Positions 21,535-33,072 of a stretch of DNA of 64,000 nt are shown in pieces. How positions within the stretch are numbered: position 1 is the first letter of the stretch; each line of letters starts with the position of its first letter. The DNA lies in NCBI GenBank assembly GCA_033060915.1, contig CM065396.1, positions 9,997,001 through 10,061,000 of the forward strand, given 5' to 3'. The notes beneath the pieces were generated by a model. The model ran no database searches. It worked only from the letters and a program-made list of their open reading frames with translations, and was not told the DNA's origin. The stretch comes from Euryodendron excelsum. Its lineage: Eukaryota; Streptophyta; Magnoliopsida; Ericales; Pentaphylacaceae. The position numbers and the translations under genes were made by a program.

Positions 21535-23500
21535 CACTTAGAGGATTAGGCCCTAGTCATGTCTTTTTACCCTTCACCTATGCAGAGACTTCAATTAACT
21601 TGTTCAATCCTATTCATTTTAAATTTTCAAAATTGTTTTCAAAAAACATGCATTTATTCATATTATCTTGTATTAAGTTTGCCATCTACATACTAACTCT
21701 TGCATATTTGTTTTGTAGGTACACATTTTGTTTAAATTTTATTAACTACCATGTATTGAATGTGATGAACAGGATGAATGGGAGTTGTTGGGCTTTCTCC
21801 TCCGCTTTTAAAAATCACACACACACTGCATGTGCACCTGCATTCTGCATACTTGCATGTTACCCTAATATGTCCTTTCTAGTTAGAAATGGGGAACGGT
21901 ATATTGGTTGTGGGCAAGATGCTGTGTCAGTTTCTTCGCCTACGGCCTCTTGATGGTTCCCCCGCTCGAATCACCAACCGATCATGGCACCACCTCGAGG
22001 AGTGGGCCTAGGTTTGAAGATTTGGGGACCGAGCCCTTGTAAGATGCATTAGTTAACCCTCAACCTCATACTCATATAGACACCATGCATAGCCGAACCT
22101 CTGCCGGATTTAAGACACCTGCACTGTTTTCCAAAATCATGGGGGAAAAGGCGACTGCTTTTACTTTCATTTATACCTGCTTATTCCTGTTGTTATAATG
22201 TTTGTTTTCTTACTGTTATAATGACTGTCTAACTGCTCATGCATGCACGTTTACCTTGCTCTTGCATTTTCTCTCTTTATACTCTTTGCATATCCATCTT
22301 CATGTATTCCATATTCCATGTCAAGGTAAGAGTTCCAAGTAACTCAAGTCACTGCATTCTCATACATATGATCAACTCATTGAGAGTGAAACCAAAGTCA
22401 CTCTCCCTTACATTAGACCTACCCAAACCCTAAGGGTTCCCACGTTAACCCTAAGGAATCATTGCATGCATTTTAAGTCATTCCATAAGAGGGGCCCCAA
22501 TCCCTCTATGCTCACGGAGATAAGATTGCCAATAAGACAAGGGGCAATCGGTCAACAAGGTCTCCCAGCGACCTCCTCGACATCAAATCCAACGAAGGCG
22601 AATCCAAAGACTCAAGAATAGTTTAAGTTTTTCCTTTGTAAAACTAGATAGATGGAAGTCCCAACGAAAATGTTCCCTTCCCCCTGTTGAAATGTATTTC
22701 AATTATTTTGTAGCTTAAACCCGAAATTCAATGTAATTTTTTTTTACTTTTGCAAATGAATGCATGGATGGCTGAAGGTTCCCACTTGACGGTAAGGTAT
22801 CTGCATACAGGGGCAATCCCCTATCTCCAAAAGTGAGCCAAGACATCATGTTTAGTATCCTTCTCAAGCAAGGGCACCCCTAGGACATGCATTGCATAAA
22901 AAATTTCAAATCAAGGCACTAGCTTCTTTTTTGTTTTTGTCTTCTATCCTTCCCCTTCTCATCTCCAAGTACCAAAAGAACCGAAGACGGAAGCAAGACA
23001 AGAAGGGGGTTTTTCTAAACCATTCATTTATTGTTATCATACTGCTCACATGTTCACTTTTATTATACTCATACACCCATATTCATTCCAAGACAAGAGT
23101 TCCAAGAAACTCAAGTCATTTCATTTTCATGCATTTAATCAACCGTGGAGATAAAGGAGCAATCCAATCTCTTGTTAATTGAACCTATCAAAACTCTTAA
23201 GGGTTCTTAAACCCTAAGGATTCATGGCATGCATAGAACCATATCTAGAGAGAGGCTTAAATCTCTCTCAGTCCATAGAGGCGGGATTGCCTAAATAAAG
23301 AAACATTAACCGGCCCATGCCGAAAAGGTATTGTACTGCATAATAGGGGCAAAACCCCACCTCCCAAATGGATTTTTCATCATGCCTAGATTCCTTCAAA
23401 GAAGGGACCACCATAGGACATGCATCACATAGAACTTCCAACTCCACATGCTGACTGTATTCTATTTTTCTTTTTCTTTTTCTAGGTTAGAGAGCACAAC
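21535..23500 (+). other. Gypsy element 2 leader with an internal duplication
   Basis: It is collinear with the element 1 leader to about 22900. A second, diverged and shortened copy of 22312-22890 then follows at about 23083-23430: both contain AAGAGTTCCAAG and AACTCAAGTCA, an AACCCTAAGG block, a gggcaa...CCC block and an AGGACATGCAT block. No coding frame of note. Confidence 0.65.
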
Positions 23501-23880
23501 TGGATTCATGGAATCCCTCTAGTACCTCACCAGATCCAAACTCATGGAAGGATAAGCCTAGTTGTTAGAAAAGACCAAACCTACATCAAGGAGTAAGAAG
23601 AACTAACCATCCATCTACAGAACATTACCGCCACACCATGCCGCGACAACCACCGTCCATGCAAAAGGAGGCTTCACCATTCGCAAAGTCCTATTAGACC
23701 CGTGCAGTGCTATAAAAGAATCTCTTAACTGCCAAATGCATGCCAAACACCGCAAAAGATCCGTCAATTCACCCTCCGTTGTTTGATGATACACACGGGG
23801 AATGAAATATCAAAGCAGTCGGCACAGTTTCAAAACCCTGTTAAGGGTTCTCACCAAGAGGCCCACAAGAAAAAGGAGGC
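23501..23880 (+). pseudogene. Possible gag-start and aspartic protease scrap
   Basis: After the leader, where element 1 has gag, only a short disrupted frame is found. The stretch 23658-23711 reads HAKGGFTIRKVLLDPCSA, which resembles the segment around the D-[ST]-G active site of Tat-lineage proteases, where VDPGS-like motifs are common. The residue that should be Gly is Cys here. Stops lie on both sides. The match is short and could be chance. Confidence 0.35.
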
Positions 23881-26439
23881 TTTCATAAAATTCATCTGTT
23901 TCCCTTTTATCTGTCTATTTCTTGCATATCTTATTTAAATGAACACTGCATGCCATGTAATCATATTTTTAAATAAAAATAGGTAGTTCCCAGTTTATCC
24001 CCTTTGTCTCATACTCTTGTGGACGATTGTCTTATTTAGGGATTCTTCCCCATTTGGTAAATGACTCAACTTGAAGGGTAGAATAGCATGGGCAACCCAT
24101 TTAAAAGGGGTTAAAACCTTTGAGAGACTGAGAGAGAGAGTGAGACATAGGAGGAAGACAATCTCAACAAAGAGGTGCGAATTCTATTGAAGAGGCGACA
24201 CTTGCATGATATCCTGACTAGGCGATGTGCATCCGAGACTCCAAAATGATGAGAAGCCATTGTTTTATTTATCCCAAATAAACACTATCCTTTGCTTAGC
24301 CCACTAGAGCCGTACATAATTTCTTTTCAGATATCCCCAAACCAAGAACCATCTCCCACATCGGGGTAGGCACAAAGTAGTTGATTTAATGGAATATGTA
24401 GGGGTTCACTGACAAAAACACATCATCCCTAGGAATATTGTCTAAATTTTGTACTGAGGCTTTATGGACTAAGCAATTCAATTTGAAATGATTAGAGGCC
24501 CTCAATTCTGCTACATACACAAAAACATTCCCTTTTTCTTAACCCACTAGTGCCTCGCAGAAAGCGGAAGATTTTTTGTCAACCCCGATCTGAAACCATC
24601 CCCCCACACTGGCGCAGTCATGCAGTAGAATATCTGGCAGAAAATGTTGTTGACCATCAAGCTGAAGGAACGTGAAGGCTGTATGGATCAAGCAATCTAG
24701 TCCAAAATGAAGAAAGGCTCTCATTTCGTTTCCCATATAGTTAAAAACAACCCTTATCAAACCTGTTGAGCCAGTTACCTTTTTCTCTAGAAAGAAACCC
24801 CAACCTAGGGATCCCCACCCACAATGGGTTAGATTGGGTTGCTAAGGAAAAGGTCCAAGAAAAGAGTGTTATAGAATTGTTCGTCACATGAAAAGAAAGG
24901 AAAAAGATGAAAAAAAGAAAAGAAAAGAAAAAGAGTTGCCAAGAGGCAAGAGGCCAAAAAAAAAAAGAATGTTTGTGTTATCTTGAAAAGCATATAGAAA
25001 GGACAACTCCGTTACAAGGTCAAGGATTAGACTACAAGAAAGGTGAGCTCTTTAAAGAATATATGTTCAAAGGTCATGCTAGGTTATAAGGAAGCCCAAT
25101 AGAAGCAATAGGTTTGAGCCTTTACCCTTTCTTGTTAAACCCCAAACTATGGCCTACATCACAACCCTGTTAAAGTCATCTCTGATTGGAAAAAAGATTG
25201 CTTGATCTAAATGGACCAGACATGTTGCTAAAGCTAGAGGAGGATATCAGAGGACAAAACCCCGCTGGAAGACCAACCAAGGATGGTGTGGATCTAAACC
25301 CTACTAGAAACAACATCAAATTTGAGCCTGTGTATCCTTTTCATTTATAAACCCCTTAACCTAGCCTACATTACGATCCAAATTAAAATCCTCTTCGTTA
25401 AAAGAAAATTGCTTAGTCCAAATAAGCCTGAAGAATACCACGATAACTAGGATAAGAAATGAGAATTGGAAGGGAATGCAAGGGGCAATCTCATGCTCCA
25501 AGGTGTGTTCAGATGGTTTTGGTTTAAACAACCCACTAAAAGAAGATCTTTGAGCCTAAACATCCCTTCTTTTCTTACAACCCCGAACCCAGCCTATATT
25601 ACGGTCCTAAAAGAAGTCTTCTCGGATTGAGGGCTTAGCTGTTTATCGCTCTGCAAAGGGCATGCGAGTTGCCACTCTAGCCACAGTGGCATTTTGAAAA
25701 TTTGAGAGAAAAAACCAAGTGAGGTCAGAAAACCCCAAACAGCAACCCTATAGAAAGTAGGGATATGATAGCAAACCAAAAGGTCAAGATCCCTGGAGAA
25801 TGGTGCAAATGCTATCACACCCCGATAAGAATGGGACAAAACTGAATGGGGCAAAATCCTGGAAAGGAAACAGAATCCTGAGAGTATGGGCCTTGGGGCA
25901 ATCTTGGGACATTATGTGTGGATAGCTTATATACATATAGTACTGATGCATCCATGACATATATAACCTGTACATCCATCTAGATTCCTGTAAAGTTTGT
26001 ATCTATTCATGCATTCAACTACATTCCTATATGAACCTGTTCATTTGTAAGGAAGTAGGTCATGCATTCAATGCAATTCTTATATAAACCTGTGCATTCA
26101 TAAAAAATAGATCATGCATTTAATCCCATGTGCATTCATAAAAAATAAAATATATATATATATGACAGGCATTCACCCCTCACCGAGGCATTCTTAGACT
26201 ATTTTTGCACAAAAACTCACTTTATGTCTTTCTTTCTCTCTCACATAGAAAACAAGGAACAAGGAATAAGGTAAAGTACAAAATAGAGCTAAAAAGCTAA
26301 CCCGCGATCAAGTAACCTCATACATCTCCAACATTAGTATACACCTCCAACATTAGTATACACCTCAGGAAGTTCAGACTTCCCTAGCCAACGAAAAGCA
26401 AGAAATGGGGCAATGGCCCACCCTCGACCTCCCCAATCA
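23881..26439 (+). other. Gypsy element 2 3' region with diverged tandem duplications
   Basis: Non-coding. Two diverged copies of a ~250-bp unit are at about 24290-24535 and 24536-24780 (each with CCCACTAG, a CCCAC...AC block and GGACTAAGCAAT or GGATCAAGCAAT). Three diverged copies of a ~210-230-bp unit begin at the TTTGAGCCT motif at 25113, 25320 and 25549. A (TA)n run is at 26149-26163. Parts of 25960-26150 match element 1 (16240-16400). Confidence 0.6.
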
Positions 26440-28265
26440 ACTTTGGACTTCCCCAGAGGAGTAGCATTTCGCCAGACAGACTGCCGGTTCAAGAAATATC
26501 AGAAATCGACCTTGGGCTTCCCTAGAGGAGTAGCATTTCGCCAGACAGAGTGCCGGTCCAAGAAATATCAGACATCAACCTTGGACATCCCTAGAGGAGT
26601 AGCATTTCGCCAGACGAAGTGCCAGTTCAAGAGGTATCAGAAATCAATCTTGGACTTCCCCTGAGGAGCAGCGTTTCACCAGACGGAGTGCCGGTTCAAG
26701 ATATGTCAGAAATCAATCTTGGACTTCCCCAGAGGAGCAGCATTTTGCCAAACGGAGCGTCGGTTCAAGAGATATCAGAAATCAACCTTGGACCTCCCTA
26801 GAGGAGCAGCGTTTTGCCAGACGAAGTGCCAGTTCAAGATATATCAGAAATCAATCTTGGATTTCCCTAGAGGAGTAGCTTTTTGCCAGACGAAGTGCCA
26901 GTTCAAGAAATATTAGAAATTAACCTTGGGCTTCCCCAGAAGAGTAGCATTTCGCCAGACGGAGTGCCGGTATAAGAAATATCATACATCAACCTTGGAC
27001 ATCCCCAGAGGAGCTGCGTTTTGCCAGACGAAGTGCTGGTTTAAGAGGTATCAAAAATCAATCTTGGACTTCCCCTGAGGAGCAGCGTTTCGCCAGACGG
27101 AGTGCCGGTTCAAGAAATGTCAGAAATCAATCTTGAACTTCCCCAAAGGAGCAGCGCTTTGCCAAACGGAGTGCTGGTTCAAGAAATGTCAGAAATCAAT
27201 CTTGAACTTCCCCAGAGGAGCAGCGTTTTTCCAGACGGAGCGTTGGTTCAAGAGATATCAGAAATCAACCTTGGACCTTCCCCAGAGGAGCAGTGTTTTG
27301 CCAAACAAAGTGCCGGTTCAAGAAATATCAGAAATCAATCCTGAATTTCCCTAGAGGAGCAGCGTTTCGCCAGACGGAGTGCCGGTTCAAGAAATATTAG
27401 AAATCAACTTTCGGCTTCCCCAGAGGAGTAGCATTTCGCCATACGGAGTGCCGGTTCAAGAAATATCAGAAATTAACCTTGGGTTTCCCCAGAGGAGTAG
27501 CATTTTGCCAAACGGAGTGCTGATTCAAGAAATATCATAAATTAACCTTCAGCTTCCCCAGAGGAGTAGCATTTCGCCAGACGGAGTGTCAGTTCAAGAA
27601 ATATTAGAAATTAACCTTGGGTTTCCCCAGAGGAGTAGCATTTTGCCAAACGGAGTGCCGATTCAAGAAATATCATATATCAACCTTGGACATCCCCAGA
27701 TGAGCAGCATTTTGCCAGACGAAGTGCCGGTTCAAGAGGTATCAGAAATCAATCTTGGACTTCCTCTAAGGGGCAGCGTTTCACCAGATAGAGTGCCAGT
27801 TCAAGAAATGTCAGAAATCAATCTTGGACTTCCCTAGAGGAGTAGCATTTTGCCAGATAGAGTGCCGGTTTAAGAAATTTCAGAAATCAATCTTGGATTT
27901 CCCCAAAGGAACAGCGTTTCGCAAAACGGAGTGCTGGTTGAAGAAATATCAGAAATCAACCATCAATTTCCCCAAAGGAGCAGCATTTCGCCAGACGGAG
28001 TGCCAGTTCAAGAAATATCAGAAATCAACCATCAATTCCCCCAGAGGAACAGCGTTTCTCCAGAGGGAGCGTCGATTCAAGAAATATTAGACGTCAACCT
28101 TGGATTTCCCTAGAGGAGCAGTGTTTTGCCAGACAAAGTGGTAGTTCAATAAGCGTCAATTCCCCCAGAGGAGCATTGTTCTACCAGATGGAGCGAGAGT
28201 TCAACAAGCATGAATTTCCCCCAGAGGAGTATTATTTTACCAACTAAAATATCGAGCATCAACCA
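26440..28265 (+). repeat. 69-bp tandem repeat array 2, about 26 units
   Basis: The same unit as in element 1: GGACTTCCCC, AGAGGAGCAGCGTTTCGCC, GACGGAGTGCCGGTTCAAG, AAATATCAGAAATCAACC. Subtypes recur in higher order, for example TTTTGCCAGACGAAGTGCC units alternate with TTTCGCCAGACGGAGTGCC units. The array is about 2.5 times longer than in element 1, showing copy-number change within the family. Confidence 0.9.
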
Positions 28266-28357
28266 GCTACTCAAGGTAACTGTTCTTTGGATTCCTATTT
28301 TTTCCAAGTCCCTCCGATCACCTCGCAGTCAACATGAGATTCTTACTTTATCGTTTT

Positions 28358-28380
28358 CTGTCTTCGACAAGCGAAGACAG
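28358..28380 (+). other. Hairpin immediately 5' of the element 2 polypurine tract
   Basis: CTGTCTTCG (28358-28366), loop ACAAG, CGAAGACAG (28372-28380): a perfect 9-bp stem. The polypurine tract AAAAAGAGGGGCAAC follows at 28381-28395 and the LTR begins at 28396. Element 1 keeps a shorter version (17532-17548) with a C-G pair replaced by T-A. Confidence 0.7.
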
Positions 28381-28395
28381 AAAAAGAGGGGCAAC
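28381..28395 (+). other. Gypsy element 2 polypurine tract
   Basis: AAAAAGAGGGGCAAC abuts the TGTAAGC start of LTR E, as expected for the plus-strand primer. Confidence 0.78.
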
Positions 28396-31300
28396 TGTAA
28401 GCACCCCATTTTTGCCCGCTCAGCAATCTCAGGCCCGACTGGGCTCACTTTCAGACATCACATGCATATTCAGACTCTAACCCGATTTCTAAACTCCAAT
28501 TTAGTACACCAGTCGCTTCCCGGGCCCGTAAGACCCACTTGAAGCTAAATGACCATTTTGCCCCTAAGCATCCGAGTGCCCTGGGAACCACACCGGCTCT
28601 GAGTATCGAATCGGTAGCCTCTCGAGAATGCTCCTTATAGTATTCATGGCCTTCCTTTACCTTTCCGTATCATTCCGAATCAATTCTGACAAACTCGGTG
28701 CAAAATGGTCGTTTTGCCCTTGGTGGGCCGGTCACCTTTTCTGATCATACCGACGCTAGGTATCAAACTGGTAGCTTTTGGGAACATTCTAAATAATGTT
28801 TCCAAAACTTGAGTCTTCTTCTGGGACATTCTGAGTTCGTCCCGACAGCTTTTCGTTCGGTTGACCGTTTTGCCCCTAGTGTCCCGGTCAACCCTTCTAA
28901 CAAATCTTGTCATCATTTTTCAAGTCCTTTGTCCCCTAGACATTATTCTAAGGGTTCTTGTCCCATTACGGCTCTTCGGATCATTCCTGGCCCCTTCAAT
29001 TCATTCGCAGACCTTCCAGAGTCACTCCTCGTGAAGCCATGCTAAAAATTGCATGGTAGTTACTAGTACAGGCGCCCAAATCTTCTAAAGATACATTCCT
29101 TGCCGACCTTAAACATTTCCTAAATGGCTGGTACCACTCCTAGTGGCGCCAGTGTAATTTTTGGCCTAGCACCACTGCAACAAGCGCCAGTGCATTCCTC
29201 TCTCTATAAATACAAAGCCTCTTCCAGCGTGAAAAAGGTCCGCAAACTCAGTCTGAAAACCCTAATATTCGATATACAGAGCTTGTAGCCTCCCTAAACC
29301 CTAACTTCTCTAGGTTTTTCAAACCTTAGCTACCAAACACCAAACCCTAGCCTCCTATACACTCATACACACTCCTATACACTTATACACTAGCCACTAA
29401 CCCTCCAATGAAGGCTTAGATTGCTGCAACTACAAGCTTTGAAGATCAAAGACAAGCTCTCGAAGACTGAAGTGAAGCGAAGACCGAAGAAAAGCAAGGC
29501 ATGTAAAGCCAAGTGAAATAAACAAGACATACGGTAGGATTTCTTTTTAAGTTTCTGCACTTCCCCCTCCCTCTTCTCCCTCCTAACCCACTTGGGTTTT
29601 CTCTATTTTAATCCTCCATGTTCTTCCCCCCTTTCTTTGCATGCCTGAAACAAGGGGATTCCCGGTCCATGTCTAGGATTAGACTATTAGAGGGTCATCG
29701 TGTCGAGGGCTTTCTTTTAGTCTAATCGGAGACCACGTGGGTTTGGCCCCCTTGATTATATGGTGAAGCCTTAACGTTGTATGTTCACGACCCCAATTTG
29801 CATTGTGCATATCATTATCTTGCATTCTTTTAAAAATTATTTTCAAACTTGTTTTCAAAGCTTGCATTAAACTTGTTTTCAAAATTGCATCAAAATCTCA
29901 TTTTTCAAAATTTGTTTTCAAAATCACAATCCTAGGGTGATTCTGGCCTTTCGATAGCTAGGATTGCTTTAGGAAAGTGTTACATTTAAAGTGACCAATA
30001 TGGTCTATATTTTCAACTCCTTATTGTTTTCAAAACCACTTTCTTAAAGTGGTTCTAACCTTCTTATGGTTAGAATCGCTTTAGGAAAGTGAGACGTTTT
30101 TATATTTTTCAAAAAACTATATTTTCAAAAGTCTCTCTTTCTAAAACTCTCTTTTTCAATATGCTTTCTAAAAACTCTTCTCTCCAAAATTGTTTTCTAA
30201 AAACATCCTCCAAAAATCTATTTTTCAAAACTCCTTTTTTAAAAAATTCTTTTCCAAAACGCTCTCTTCAAAATTCACTTTCTAAAAACGCTCCCTAGGT
30301 CTCCTTCTTAGAAAAACTCCCTTTTCAAAATTCCTTTCCAAAAACTCCTTTTTAAAATCTATTTCCAAAAATTTCCTTTTACAAAAACTCACTTTCCAAA
30401 ATCTCTTTTTTTAGAGCCCAACTCAAACCCTAGAACCCACGATTAAGAAACCCTAATTTTTATTTCCAAAAACATGGTTTTGAACTTGCCTTAAAACCTA
30501 GGTTTCCAAAACCTCATATTTTTTACATCAAAACTATATATCTACAAAACGTATTTTCTACGTTAAAACTATAGTCTTCCCAAATCTAGGGTTTCTAAAA
30601 CTTCCCTCCCCAAATCCATGCCCAATCTAATTTTCCCTTTACGTTACCAAATCCAATCTCCCGTTTAGGAAACTAGATCCAATCCTCCGTTTTTGGAAAC
30701 AAAATCAAACTTTCTCTTTTAGAAACATAATCTAATCCCTTGTTTTAGGAAATAGGAATCTTAACTCTTCCTAGTCTAAACCTTTCCTCATTCAAATCCT
30801 TCATAATCTTCTACTTTCCTAAATCTTAAGTTTTCAAAACTTAAACATAAAAATCTTTCCTAAATTTTAAAACTAAACTTCCACATCTTTCCTAATTCAA
30901 CACTTTCCTAATTCTATCCATTTTCAAATCTTAATTTTTCAAATCTAAGTTTTCAAATCTTTCCTAAACTCAAACCTTTCCTAATCTCAAGATCTTCTAA
31001 AACTCTAAAACTTTCTAAATCCTAAACTTTCTAAATTTCAAATCTTTCCAAATTCAAAGTTTTCCAAATTCAAAACTTTCTTAGGTTAAAAGTTTCTAAA
31101 CCCAAACCTTTCTAAATTCTAAACTTTCCTAAACTTCAAATCTTTCCAAATCTAAAACTTTCTAAACTCAAAACTTTCTTACTTTCAAAACTTCCCTATT
31201 TCAGAACATTCCAAATTCAAAATTCCCTATTTCAAAACATTCCAAATTCAAAACTTTCCTATTTCAAAAACTTTCCAAAGTCAAAACCTTCCTAAAATGA

Positions 31301-32497
31301 AACCTTTATAATTCCAAAACTTTCTTAAAGTGAAACTTTTCAAAAACGAAGCTTTCCTAAAATGACACTTTCATAATTTGAAACTTCCCTAATTCGAACC
31401 CTTTCTAATTCGAATCTTTTCTAAATCTTCCAAGTCCAACGTTTGAGTCAAATCTTTTCTAAAACTCTTCCAAGTCAAGTCAAATCTTCCTTAAAACTCA
31501 AGTCTTTCCTAAATCCTATCTTTCCTAAGTCTAGGTTTCCTAAACCTCCATCTTTCCAAAACAAGTCTAAATATTTCTTCTAAGTTCTATCTTTACAAAT
31601 CCAAATTCCAATCTTCTATTCTAAGTTTAAATCAAATCTTTTTTCAAATCAAAACCTTCTATTTTCTATCGGACTCTTGTCCAAACTACGACTGACCTGA
31701 TTCCTCTAAAAGGATACGTAGCCAACCCTCATGGGTGCGGTCACAACATTTTTCAAATTTTTATTTTCACAATCTTTTTCAAATCTCCAATTCTACAATT
31801 TTCTTCAAATTTTCAATTCCATAATCTATTTTTCTAATTCCAAAAATCTATTTCTAAATCTCTATTTTCAATTTCTAAAATTTTCCAATTTCAAATCTAT
31901 CTTTTCAAATCTTTTTCCAAATCTATTTTCTTACACTCTCTCTTGCATTTGCATATCATGCATCATGTCTTTTAAACATTCTTTTTTCTAAAGTAGATAG
32001 GATTGGTCATTTGTTAGTTAAAGACTCTCATAGTCGAATCTAATGTAAATAAACATGTAGGTACTGCAAGGGCGGGGTAGGGTGATGGCTTAGTGCGTCT
32101 TCCCTACACGTAACTAACCTCTGAACCTAAATCACTCTTTTCGAAAGACCAAAATGAGTTATTTTTCAAAAAGGGCTTAAATGTTTTCTAAAGGTTGCCA
32201 AACAACTTGTTTTCTTAAAAAAAAAAAAACCCTCTTTTGAGCATTTTTTCCGAAATCGTTTTCAAAAATCTTAAGTGTAGTCTTCGGATTATGCTTGATT
32301 TTTTTAGGTAACCTAACTCACCTTAATCAAGTTAGATGGCGACCCCAAATCTTTTTTAAAAGTCCTTTATTCAAATCTATTTTCAATTCAAACCCAGTCG
32401 CACTCATTCTTCTAGGAGGGTGAGTTCTAACGAGAGAGTACAATATTTTTCCTGCTTATGTGTGCATTCCTCGAGTGCGAAAAATCTTGGCGCGACA
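28396..32497 (+). repeat. Gypsy element 2 3' LTR (LTR E), 4102 bp
   Basis: It starts TGTAAGCACCCC and ends TTGGCGCGACA. It keeps the TATA box (29205-29212) and the G-poor stretch (about 30100-31650). Compared with LTR A it lacks several hundred bp near its start: after about 130 bp it moves directly to the GACCATTTTGCCCC repeats. Confidence 0.86.
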
Positions 32498-33072
32498 CCG
32501 ATCCATTAAATCCTTCCCGGACCTTTCACAGTCACTCCTAGTGAAGCCAGGTTAAAAATTGCATGGTAGTCACTAGTACAGGTGCCCAAATCTTCTGAAG
32601 ATATGTTGCTTGCCGACCTTAAAACTTTCCTAAGTGGCTGGCACCACTACAAGCCAAAATTTGGCCTGTTGCCACTCCTAGTGGCGCCAGAAGGTTTTTT
32701 AGCCTAGCGCCATTGCAATAGGCGCCAGGTTCATCCTCTCTCTATAAATACAGAGCCTCCTCCAGCGTGAAGGAGGTCCGCAAACACAGTCTGAAAATCC
32801 TACTATTCGATATACAGAGCTCGTAGCCTCCATAAACCCTAGTCTCCTTTAGGTTTTCCAAACCCTAACCACCATACACCAAACCCTAGCCTCCTATACA
32901 CTTATATACTCATATAAACTCATACGCTAGCCTCCAAAGCCTCCATTGAAGACTTAAAGTGCTGCGAACTGAAGCTTTCAAAGATCAAGACAAGCCCTTG
33001 AAGACTGAAGTGAAGACCAAAGCAAAGCAAGAAAAACGAAGCGCTCAGAGCAAAGCAAAATACAGAAGACAC
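32498..33072 (+). repeat. Gypsy element 1 3' LTR (LTR C), part 2 of 3
   Basis: Sequence resumes at CCATTAAATCCTTCCCGG, matching LTR A from about 2525 (CCCTTAAATCCTTCCCAG). It contains the TATA box at 32743-32750. It is cut again at 33072 by solo LTR F; the duplication GACAC is at 33068-33072. Confidence 0.85.

Larger units (their letters stand above)
18865..32497 (+). mobile_element. Tat/Ogre-like Ty3/gypsy element 2, non-autonomous, nested in LTR C
   Basis: A complete structure: LTR D 18865-21514, primer-binding site 21517-21534, leader, 3' region, 69-bp array, polypurine tract and LTR E 28396-32497. The internal region is 6881 bp and has no gag frame, RT or integrase; only a possible protease scrap is visible (23658-23711). 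The structure resembles large non-autonomous retrotransposons (LARD-like) derived from the same family as element 1. Shared-region differences between LTRs D and E are about 5 percent in a 235-bp stretch counted by eye, less than between A and C, which fits a younger insertion. Confidence 0.85.

Noticed and set aside
22493..22520. GGGGCCCC-containing leader block as a target-site or insertion boundary
   Set aside because: The same block continues the leader in both elements; in element 1 it only adjoins LTR B because of the AAGAG insertion site.
24539..24760. Minus-strand 73-residue ORF in element 2
   Set aside because: It lies in one unit of a diverged tandem duplication whose other copy is not open; no homology recognised.
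26413..28113. Long open frames through the 69-bp arrays read as a repeat protein (23-residue units)
   Set aside because: The period is a multiple of three, so several frames stay open at once; starts differ, no domain is recognisable, and the region is the non-coding 3' array of a retroelement.
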